This document shows positions 1 to 6,498 of a stretch of DNA of 6,922 bases, in pieces. The notes below the pieces were generated by a model. That model was not told the DNA's origin, did no database searches, and saw nothing but the letters and a program-made list of their open reading frames with translations. Source of the stretch: an uncultured Arcobacter sp. (lineage in GTDB: Bacteria > Campylobacterota > Campylobacteria > Campylobacterales > Arcobacteraceae); assembly GCA_913062735.1 (NCBI GenBank), contig CAJXWI010000136.1, forward strand, positions 1 to 6,922, given 5' to 3'. Each line of letters opens with the position of its first letter. The stretch's first letter is position 1. Position numbers and translations under genes: made by a program.

Positions 1-378
1 ATCTAAAAATATTTTTGTTTTGCTGATTAAAGTGTGAGCATTAAAAGGTTTTAGCATATAATCAACCGCACCTTCTTCATATCCCGTTCGTATATATTCT
101 TCATCTTTTTTAATCGCCGTTAAAAATATGATAGGAATATCTTTATAGTTGTCATTTCCATGAATAATAGAAGCTGTTTCAAAACCATCCATCATTGGCA
201 TTTGAACATCCAGTAAAATTAAAAAAAACTCTGTACTAATAATCGCTTTTAAAGCATCTTCCCCTGAAAGAACAGTATGGATATTGATATTTAATTCACC
301 CAATATTCTTTTTGTTGCTTGAAGATTTTTTTCATTATCATCAACGATTAATAATGATGGGATGATGTTATTTTCCAT
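1..378 (-). CDS. Response regulator receiver-domain protein (partial, C-terminus outside the window)
   Basis: The first 126 residues of a receiver (REC) protein can be read from an ATG at 378-376, open to the left edge. The acidic pair is Asp13-Asp14 (LIVDDN), the phospho-acceptor is Asp57 in LLDVQMPMMDG, the switch threonine is Thr87 (FLTA) and the conserved lysine is Lys110 (MLKPF). All phosphorylation residues are therefore intact. A GGAGA ribosome binding site at 389-385 lies 6 bases before the start, and the gene overlaps the end of the CheB gene by 11 bases, so it belongs to the same transcription unit. It is a likely phosphate acceptor for the large hybrid kinase of the operon. The output domain, if any, is out of view: it could be a GGDEF, HD-GYP, histidine kinase or DNA-binding domain, or the protein could be a single-domain regulator. 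The family assignment is firm; the partner is inferred from the operon. Confidence 0.93.
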   Translation of the reverse strand, partial: MENNIIPSLLIVDDNEKNLQATKRILGELNINIHTVLSGEDALKAIISTEFFLILLDVQMPMMDGFETASIIHGNDNYKDIPIIFLTAIKKDEEYIRTGYEEGAVDYMLKPFNAHTLISKTKIFLD

Positions 379-943
379 AATCATTCTCCACTAAGTATTT
401 TTTAATCTCATCTAAAGTTAAAACAAAATCAGCACCTGCAATATCCAGTGCGCTTTGCGGCATTATATTTACTTGCGCTGTTTTAGGGTTTTCTACAATA
501 GCCAATCCTCCATAATCTCTTATTTTCTTCAAACCGAGACTTCCATCATTATTTGCCCCAGTTAAAATAATACCTATTAAATTACTTTTATAGGTTTGAG
601 CTGCACTATCAAACAATACATCAATTGAGGGTATTGAGTGATTTACAGGTAGATCGACTGATAAAGAAAAGGTTTTGTTTGTTTCTATTAATAAATGATA
701 TCCACCAGGAGCAATGTAAACTGTTTTTGCACATATTTTTTCATTTTGTTTTGCTTCAAGGACTTCCATCTGAGATAATTTATCTAATATGGTATGTAAC
801 ATCTCTTCTTTACCAGACATTTGATGCTGCACTATTACAATAGGCATAGAAAAGTCTTTGGGTAAATTTGGAATAATAGTTGATAATGCATGCATCCCAC
901 CAAATGAAACACCAATAACTATTGCTTCATATTTGTTCATCAT
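368..943 (-). CDS. cheB: Stand-alone CheB-type protein-glutamate methylesterase
   Basis: This 191-residue protein is a CheB_methylest catalytic domain with no N-terminal receiver, about half the length of classical CheB (roughly 350 residues). The family hydrolyses glutamate methyl esters (and deamidates glutamine) on chemoreceptors in the cytoplasm. The catalytic triad is visible: Ser13 in GVSFGG, His40 in VIVQHQ and Asp133 in LTGANNDGSLGL. Two starts are possible. The first ATG at 943 overlaps cheR by 4 bases (ATGA). The second, at 940, overlaps by one base (TGATG) and sits 7 bases from the AGGA at 951-948, a slightly better spacing. Without its own receiver it cannot be switched on by phosphorylation in the classical way; it may be constitutive or controlled by docking to a receiver of the neighbouring kinase. 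This architecture is common beside CheR and multi-receiver hybrid kinases. The target is unknown, since no chemoreceptor is encoded here. Confidence 0.93.
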   Translation of the reverse strand: MMNKYEAIVIGVSFGGMHALSTIIPNLPKDFSMPIVIVQHQMSGKEEMLHTILDKLSQMEVLEAKQNEKICAKTVYIAPGGYHLLIETNKTFSLSVDLPVNHSIPSIDVLFDSAAQTYKSNLIGIILTGANNDGSLGLKKIRDYGGLAIVENPKTAQVNIMPQSALDIAGADFVLTLDEIKKYLVENDYGK

Positions 944-1761
944 TTCATCCTATAGATTTTCACATCTTTGGAAAACTTATCAAAACTTTTATATACAGAT
1001 GAAAATTCTATTGATTCTTTTTCTCCCAAAATTAAATATCCTTTTGAGGATAAACTGTCTCTAAATAATGTTAAAACTTTTTCTTGTAAGTTTTGATTAA
1101 AATATATAAGTACATTCCTACAAATAATAATGTTCATTTCTCCAAAAACATTGTCTGTCACTAGGTTGTGGGTTGAAAAAACAATATTCTTTTTCAAAGT
1201 GCTATCAATCTTTGCCTTGCCATATTTCACATGATAATAATCTGACAAAGAGTTTTTGCTTCCAGCTTCAAAAAAGTTTTTGGTATAAGTTTTGAGTTTA
1301 TTGATATCATATATTCCTTCTTTTGCCACTTCCAAAGAATGATTGTTAAAATCCGTTGCATAAATCTGACAATAGTCTAAAATGCCTTCTTCTTTTAAAA
1401 TAATAGCTAGGGAATATACTTCTTCTCCTGTGGAGCAACCTGCATGCCAAATATTTATTTGAGGAAATATTTTAAGTGTTGGTAAAATTTCTTCACGTAT
1501 GATTTTAAATACCCAGGGATCTCTAAACATCTCTGTAACAGATATGGACATAGAAGTTAGAAAGAGATTTAAAAAAGTTGTATCATACAAAAGTTTTGGA
1601 ATTAGTTCTGAAATATATTTAAAACCATTAGAAGTAACAAAGTATTCAACTCTTCTTTTAAAACTGGCCCTTGCATAGTTTCTAAAATCATAGCCATATT
1701 GTTTATAAATAGAATTAATAATAAGATCTAACTCTAATTCATCTAAATTTTCACTTCTCAT
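940..1761 (-). CDS. cheR: CheR-type protein-glutamate O-methyltransferase
   Basis: At 273 residues this is a full-length single-domain CheR, which transfers methyl groups from S-adenosylmethionine to receptor glutamates in the cytoplasm. The N-terminal helical domain (residues about 8-70) carries the Arg-rich FKRRVEYF patch. The methyltransferase domain shows the substrate-side motif SVTEMFRD (74-81, Arg80), the SAM-binding loop HAGCSTGEEVYSLA (106-119), the acidic ATDFN (135-139, Asp137) and the late signature ICRNVLIYFN (213-222). In the last signature an Asn replaces the Asp that often precedes the hydrophobic run, probably harmless. The ATG at 1761 overlaps the kinase stop codon by 4 bases (ATGA) and has no clear Shine-Dalgarno site, so translation is probably coupled to the kinase. 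There is no TPR extension. The substrate may be the upstream kinase or a distant chemoreceptor; neither is shown by the sequence. Confidence 0.95.
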   Translation of the reverse strand: MRSENLDELELDLIINSIYKQYGYDFRNYARASFKRRVEYFVTSNGFKYISELIPKLLYDTTFLNLFLTSMSISVTEMFRDPWVFKIIREEILPTLKIFPQINIWHAGCSTGEEVYSLAIILKEEGILDYCQIYATDFNNHSLEVAKEGIYDINKLKTYTKNFFEAGSKNSLSDYYHVKYGKAKIDSTLKKNIVFSTHNLVTDNVFGEMNIIICRNVLIYFNQNLQEKVLTLFRDSLSSKGYLILGEKESIEFSSVYKSFDKFSKDVKIYRMK

Positions 1762-4700
1762 TTTTTAAATAACCAAACTTTTAACATGGAAAGGAGTTTT
1801 TCAAAATTAACAGGTTTTGTTAGATAATCACTAGCACCAGCTTCTATACACTTTACTCTATCTTGTGGCATAGCTTTAGCCGTTAGAGCAATAATAGGAA
1901 TATCTTTATATTCATCCATCTTTCTAATACTTCTCATTGCTTCATATCCATCCATAACAGGCATCATTATATCCATAAGAATAAGTTCAATGCCTTTTTG
2001 CTCACTAAGTTTTGATAAGGCCGTTTGTCCATTGTCAGCTTCATAGACAATCAAACCTGTTTCTTGAAGATGTTTTGAAAGTGCAAAGGTGTTTCTCATA
2101 TCATCATCCACCAATAGTATTTTCCTTTTTGTCAACAAAGATTTTTCTTCACCTAAGCTATAAACTGTTTTTTTAGCATCTTTTTTATCCTCGGGAATCT
2201 TTTTTGTATTCATACTTTGTAAAAATAACAATGCTTCATCTAGCTGTTTATCCGTCGCTTCTGAGTCTTTTCTAATCACTGTAGCCGAGTATTTTTGTAG
2301 TTGATGTCGTTGTTGGGTACTTAACTCTTGTTTTGTATATATAATAATATGGGGTAAAATAACTGTATCATCATTGGTTATTTCTTCAAGAACTTCAAAC
2401 CCCGAGATATCAGGTAAATCAATATCGAGTATTACAAAATCAAACACTTCCGAATGTAGTTGTTTGATTAATAGTTTTCCCTTGTTGACACTTTTAGTTT
2501 GGATATTTTCATTCTTCAAGAGTTTTTCTATTGTTTTTTGACTTTTAGAATCATTATCTACTATTAACGCGCTAAGGTTTTCGCTGTATTGTGCCTTATC
2601 AATTTTGGATATAATTAGTTCTATATCTACTTTACGAGCAGGTTTGAGCAGATAACTAATAGCACCACTTTGTAGAAGATCTTGATCATCATCACGTCCG
2701 GAGATAATATGTACGGGGATATCTTTCGTAGTATTGTGAAATTTTAACTGTTCTAAAACTTTGTTTCCATCCATATCTGGTAAACCCAAATCTAGAATAA
2801 TACCATTTGGATTATACTCCAAAGCCAAATACAAACCACTTTTACCATCACCTGCTACTAGGGCTTTGTATCCATGATTTCTTACAATATTAAGTAGAAT
2901 TTTGGCAAATACTTTATCATCATCAATGATTAAAATTGTATTTTCACCTTCTTTAATATTTTGTCTATCATCGCTTATAAAACTCTCTTCACAACTTGGT
3001 TTTATATTTTCTTCTAGATTTTCTACTTTTTCATTTGTCTTCTTATTCATTTTTTCTGATTTTTCGCTTTCCTCTTCCCCTGAGGATTGATTGTTAATTA
3101 CGGGTAAATATAAGGTGAAGATACTACCTTTATCTTTGGTACTTTCTAAATGTATTTCACCACCTAATTTTTTTGCCAATTCTTTAGAAATAGCAAGTCC
3201 TAGTCCTGTACCTCCATACTTTCTACTAGTAGAGCCATCTTCTTGTTGAAAGGCTTCAAAAATTTCCTTTTGTTTGTCTTTTGAAATTCCAATTCCAGTA
3301 TCTATTACTGAAAATGCCAAGACGTTTTTATGATGAAGTACTTTGGATATATATTCAATTGTTTCATCAGGTTGATGCACTTTAAGCTCAATTGAGCCTA
3401 GTGTTGTAAACTTGAAAGAGTTAGAGAGAAAGTTTTTTAGGATTTGCTCTAAACGTTGAGCATCGGTTTCAATAATAGAAGGAGTATTCTCTTCACAATA
3501 AGCTTTAAAGAGTATGTTTTTATTTTTAGCATTGACTTTAAATAGATTCGTAATATTCACACAAACAGTTTTTGGATCAACATCTTCAATGTGAGTATTG
3601 AGTTTACCCGCTTCTACTTTTGACAAATCCATAATATCATTGATGAGATGTAGTAGTTCTCCTCCACCTTCATAGATAATTTTTATATCTTCTAATTGGT
3701 CTTCATTTAGATTTCCTTTTTTATTTTCCAAAAGACTTTTTGATAAAAGTAGATAACTATTTAAAGGTGTTCTTAACTCATGGGACATATTGGCTAAAAA
3801 CTCAGATTTATATTTACTAGCCAGTGCTAAATCCTCTGTTTTAATTTCCAAATCTTTTCGTGAAAGCTCAATTTGAGCTTTTTGAGATTCTAAAGATTTG
3901 GACTTTTCTGCCAACTGTTCATTTGAGTTGGTTAACTCTTCTCTTTGTGCTTTTAGAATGCTTTCTGAGTTTTGTAACTGTTGGGTTTGCTCTTCTAGAT
4001 TTTCATTACTTGCTTGCAACTCTTCTTGTTGTGATTGTAGTTCTTCTGATTGTCTTTGGGTCTCTTCAAGTAAAAGCTGAGTTCTGGCATTATTGTTAAT
4101 ATTATTTATTGTTATACCCAAACTCAAGGTTACTTGTTCAAGCAGTTCTAATTGTTGTGAAGTAAACTCTTTAAAAGAGGCTAATTCTATTACACCAATT
4201 AGTGTTTTTTCAAAGAGTAGGGGAAAGACAGTTATATTAAAAGGTTCTTTTTCTCCTAGTGAGGAACTGATTTGTATATAGTCACTGGGTACTTTTGTTA
4301 AAAGAATAGCTTTTTCTTCTTTTGCACACTGTCCCACTAATCCCTCTCCGATTTCAATTTTTCCCGATACATTTTTACGTTTTTGAAAAGCAAAACTTCC
4401 ATAGAGATCTAAAGTTTTTTCATTTTCAGTGATATAAAGTGCTCCATGTCCTGCTTCAATTGTTTTACAAAGCAGGGAAATAATACTGTTTGACATCTCT
4501 CGTAAGTTTGTTGCCCCTTGAGTTAATCCCATAACTGCAGAAATTTTTTCTTTGAGCCAGTTTTGACTTCTAAGGTTTAAATTTTTTTCTTGAAGTTCCT
4601 CTTCATATTTTTTTTGTTCACTAATATCTTTTATATAGGCAATAAATAGTGTTTCATCTTTATTTTTGGTTTGACTTATTGACATGAAAATAGGATAGTT

Positions 4701-5984
4701 TGAATTGTCTTTTCTAACTCCTATTAATTCTTCTCCTCTTAAGTTTGTATCTTCAGACTGTTCTTGAATAAAACTATTAATATCAGGAAACGTTGATGAT
4801 TTGATTATTCTATTGATGTTTGTATTAAGTAACTCATCTTGATTATAAAAAAAGATATCTTGTGTGGTTTTGTTATATGAAAGAATATCTCCTTCACTTG
4901 ATATTGAAATAACACTGTCATATGAAGCATCTATTATGGCCTTGTTTAAATTCTCTCCCTCTTTAATTAACAAAGCAGTTTCACCATACATTTTATTTTT
5001 CATTTTTTCTAAAGATTCACCTAAAGCAACCATCTCCGATGAGCCAGTTAATAGTACTTCTTCTTCTTGACTTCCTTCCCCAATTTTAAAGGCAACATCA
5101 ACTCCAGATTTCACTGCACTTGATATATTTTTGCTTACATACAACAGCAAAAAAATCACAACTAAAGCAATAATAGCACTAAATGAAATTGCAAATATTT
5201 TAATTTCTGCTGTTTTGTTTTCAATTTTTTGCTCAACAATTTTGGTTATATTCGATAATGTTTCCTCCGAGGTATGGATGGTTTTTCTCATTTTTCCCAT
5301 CAATCCAAGGTTACTATTTAAACCTTTTTTCTCTTCAAATTCTGCTAATTTATTAAAGTCATTTTTATAGGAAGTTAGTAAATTTAATATATTGTTGTAT
5401 TTATTATTTTCATTTAATTGTTCAATCTGAGTGTTAAATTCATTAAGATACTGTTTATCACCTCTTAACATAAAGTCTTTTTCTTGTTTTCTTAACTCAT
5501 ATACAAGAGATAAGAGATTTTTATCATTTGATTTTTTTGCATACTCTTGGACTTTATGAACGCTACTTCTTAAACTACCATATAAGCCATCTGTTTGGTT
5601 TAACCCAATGGTTTGTTGTAATTTAACTACTTCTTGAAATAGTGTATTATATTCATGAATTATTTTATTAAAGTTATCTGCTGCTTTGGTATCCAGTCCA
5701 AAATGAATAAGCTCATTTTTAAACTCCTTGGCTGTTATATCAACATTTTCAATTGTTTTTTTAAATTTTTCGAGATATATAACATCTTTTCTTGCTAAGA
5801 AATCTTTTTCATGTTTTCTAAGAGTTAACATTTCAATATTTAAATCTTTAATATCTTTTTCTAATACACTTAATTTATGAAGTTCATTCATATCTCGGTT
5901 TTCCATCACAACAACTATTAAAAAACCAAGTGAAACAAAAAATGAGAGGATCATAAGTATAGTTTTTATAGTAAGATTATTCAC
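1758..5984 (-). CDS. Membrane hybrid histidine kinase: HBM sensor, HAMP-like, PAS, GAF, coiled coil, HisKA, HATPase_c, three receivers
   Basis: A 1408-residue sensor kinase. Membrane segments at about 8-27 and 262-283 flank a helical periplasmic domain (28-260) with two matching motif sets, LRKHEKDFLAR/LRKQEKDFMLR and GLNQTDGLYG/GLNSNLGLMG, the pattern of the helical bimodular (HBM) domain. In other proteins HBM binds organic acids or a periplasmic partner. An atypical HAMP (about 283-340), a PAS with PAC end (345-457), a GAF (480-632) and a Glu/Gln-rich coiled coil (636-725) follow. HisKA has His735 in ANMSHELRTP. HATPase_c has Asn851/Asn855, DTGIGI (895-900) and GGTGLGL (924-930). A charged linker leads to REC1 (1016-1128; Asp1065, Lys1114), REC2 (1137-1255; Asp1187, atypical) and REC3 (1287-1405; Asp1338, Thr1368, Lys1390). 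The start is GTG (5984-5982), 6 bases after AAGGA (5995-5991). It is the first gene of the operon. The signal sensed is unknown. Confidence 0.95.
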   Translation of the reverse strand: MNNLTIKTILMILSFFVSLGFLIVVVMENRDMNELHKLSVLEKDIKDLNIEMLTLRKHEKDFLARKDVIYLEKFKKTIENVDITAKEFKNELIHFGLDTKAADNFNKIIHEYNTLFQEVVKLQQTIGLNQTDGLYGSLRSSVHKVQEYAKKSNDKNLLSLVYELRKQEKDFMLRGDKQYLNEFNTQIEQLNENNKYNNILNLLTSYKNDFNKLAEFEEKKGLNSNLGLMGKMRKTIHTSEETLSNITKIVEQKIENKTAEIKIFAISFSAIIALVVIFLLLYVSKNISSAVKSGVDVAFKIGEGSQEEEVLLTGSSEMVALGESLEKMKNKMYGETALLIKEGENLNKAIIDASYDSVISISSEGDILSYNKTTQDIFFYNQDELLNTNINRIIKSSTFPDINSFIQEQSEDTNLRGEELIGVRKDNSNYPIFMSISQTKNKDETLFIAYIKDISEQKKYEEELQEKNLNLRSQNWLKEKISAVMGLTQGATNLREMSNSIISLLCKTIEAGHGALYITENEKTLDLYGSFAFQKRKNVSGKIEIGEGLVGQCAKEEKAILLTKVPSDYIQISSSLGEKEPFNITVFPLLFEKTLIGVIELASFKEFTSQQLELLEQVTLSLGITINNINNNARTQLLLEETQRQSEELQSQQEELQASNENLEEQTQQLQNSESILKAQREELTNSNEQLAEKSKSLESQKAQIELSRKDLEIKTEDLALASKYKSEFLANMSHELRTPLNSYLLLSKSLLENKKGNLNEDQLEDIKIIYEGGGELLHLINDIMDLSKVEAGKLNTHIEDVDPKTVCVNITNLFKVNAKNKNILFKAYCEENTPSIIETDAQRLEQILKNFLSNSFKFTTLGSIELKVHQPDETIEYISKVLHHKNVLAFSVIDTGIGISKDKQKEIFEAFQQEDGSTSRKYGGTGLGLAISKELAKKLGGEIHLESTKDKGSIFTLYLPVINNQSSGEEESEKSEKMNKKTNEKVENLEENIKPSCEESFISDDRQNIKEGENTILIIDDDKVFAKILLNIVRNHGYKALVAGDGKSGLYLALEYNPNGIILDLGLPDMDGNKVLEQLKFHNTTKDIPVHIISGRDDDQDLLQSGAISYLLKPARKVDIELIISKIDKAQYSENLSALIVDNDSKSQKTIEKLLKNENIQTKSVNKGKLLIKQLHSEVFDFVILDIDLPDISGFEVLEEITNDDTVILPHIIIYTKQELSTQQRHQLQKYSATVIRKDSEATDKQLDEALLFLQSMNTKKIPEDKKDAKKTVYSLGEEKSLLTKRKILLVDDDMRNTFALSKHLQETGLIVYEADNGQTALSKLSEQKGIELILMDIMMPVMDGYEAMRSIRKMDEYKDIPIIALTAKAMPQDRVKCIEAGASDYLTKPVNFEKLLSMLKVWLFKK

Positions 5985-5990
5985 GTTGAA

Positions 5991-5995
5991 TCCTT
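5991..5995 (-). promoter_or_regulatory. Ribosome binding site that fixes the GTG start of the hybrid kinase
   Basis: Read on the minus strand, AAGGA is followed by 6 bases and then GTG at 5984-5982. The next codons run straight into the first membrane helix. This supports the GTG as the true start. Confidence 0.75.
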
Positions 5996-6012
5996 AAAAA
6001 AGAATATTGACT

Positions 6013-6041
6013 TTTATATTATTCCTAATTAATTAAAGTAT
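6013..6041 (-). promoter_or_regulatory. Possible promoter of the kinase operon (weak)
   Basis: On the minus strand a TATAAA (6018-6013), overlapping TAATAT (6021-6016), lies about 30 bases before the GTG start and could act as a -10 element. No convincing -35 hexamer is present; the hexamer at 17-base spacing is ATACTT (6041-6036). Vegetative promoters of Campylobacterota often lack a clear -35. In sequence this AT-rich such matches arise easily by chance, so this is only a candidate. Confidence 0.25.
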
Positions 6042-6166
6042 GGATTAAAAGATTAGATTAAAAAATATTTCTTTAATTTGCGTATTAATGAAAAATGTAG
6101 ATTAATCAGCTTACCACTCCAAGAATGAAAATGTCAGCTAAAGTTTAGTCGTAGATAAATTTGTAC

Positions 6167-6244
6167 ATATACCATTTACGTTAAGTAAAGACTATTTTTT
6201 TTCTTGACTGGATAAATACTCAACATTTATTAAAAATGGTATAT
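6167..6244. repeat. Pair of perfect 11-base inverted repeats enclosing 56 bases
   Basis: ATATACCATTT at 6167-6177 is the exact reverse complement of AAATGGTATAT at 6234-6244. The enclosed 56 bases include a T-rich run and a TTGACT (6204-6209). No flanking target-site duplication is seen. It could be a regulator binding pair, the remnant of a very small element, or chance in AT-rich DNA, although 11 perfect base pairs including an internal ACC/GGT is more than expected for such short separation. Confidence 0.5.
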
Positions 6245-6422
6245 CAATACTAATGCACTAAGAATATCAAATTACTTCAATACTATTAATGTAGGTAAAA
6301 TTTATTAAAAGAAAGTTTTATAATTTAATTTGAAAATATAATAGTACATTAAATTGAAATATCTAGAATAATGTAACGATAAGTAACAATAATTAAAAGA
6401 AATAGCTTTTTTATACATCTTA

Positions 6423-6481
6423 TCTATGGACTAGTTAGTCCAAACAGTGTATTCTTTTCTGTGGACTAACTAGTCCATAGA
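6423..6481. repeat. Perfect 20-base inverted repeat made of two operator-like palindromes
   Basis: The arm CTATGGACTAGTTAGTCCA (6424-6442) is exactly repeated in inverted form at 6462-6480, and one further T-A pair (6423/6481) extends it to 20. Each arm is itself a palindrome, TGGACTA-N2-TAGTCCA, at 6427-6442 and 6462-6477, with centres 35 bases apart. A CAG/CTG pairing inside (6445-6447 with 6459-6461) would leave an 11-base loop if it folded as RNA. No T-run follows on either strand, so it does not look like an intrinsic terminator. Tandem sites for a dimeric repressor just upstream of the plus-strand gene are the simplest reading. Confidence 0.85.
6427..6455 (+). promoter_or_regulatory. 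Candidate promoter lying among the two palindromes (weak)
   Basis: TGGACT (6427-6432) and TATTCT (6450-6455) are separated by 17 bases, each matching the sigma-70 consensus hexamers at four of six positions. Transcription would start near 6462, where the second palindrome begins. In that arrangement a repressor bound at the palindromes would cover the -35 region and the start point. The matches are weak and the layout is inferred. Confidence 0.25.
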
Positions 6482-6487
6482 AATATT

Positions 6488-6492
6488 AAAGG
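6488..6492 (+). promoter_or_regulatory. Ribosome binding site for the TTG-started plus-strand gene
   Basis: AAAGG lies 6 bases before the TTG at 6499-6501. An in-frame TAA at 6487-6489 rules out any start further upstream, and no ATG occurs in this frame within the window, so the TTG is the best-supported start. Confidence 0.65.
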
Positions 6493-6498
6493 TATAAA

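Larger units (their letters stand above)
5985..6498. other. 514-base divergent intergenic region, about 20% G+C
   Basis: No open frame of useful length or RNA gene was seen on either strand. By hand count, positions 6001-6420 contain about 86 G or C in 420 bases, well below the operon to the left. The region separates the minus-strand kinase operon from a plus-strand gene, so both promoters should lie here. It contains GATTA repeats (6043-6060), an 11-base inverted repeat pair (6167-6244) and a long inverted repeat (6423-6481). No intrinsic terminator is expected between divergent genes, and none is evident. Confidence 0.8.

Noticed and set aside
2220..2576. Frameshift or decay in the REC2 region of the kinase
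   Set aside because: The frame is continuous through REC2 into a well-conserved REC3, and REC2 retains its Asp, Thr and Lys, so it is a divergent but intact domain.
2902..5370. Several plus-strand open frames of 60-79 codons within the kinase gene, and two more within 625-1064
   Set aside because: All lie opposite well-supported minus-strand coding sequence with conserved domains, show no ribosome binding sites worth noting and have compositions expected of antisense frames.
6120..6148. Small plus-strand reading frame starting at an ATG near 6125
   Set aside because: It stops after seven codons and has no ribosome binding site or conserved feature.
6423..6481. Intrinsic transcription terminator
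   Set aside because: The stem is strong, but no T-run follows it on either strand, and it lies between divergent genes rather than after a gene.
6167..6481. Insertion sequence or other complete mobile element
   Set aside because: There is no transposase gene between the inverted repeats, no target-site duplication is visible, and the 11-base arms do not match the 20-base arms.
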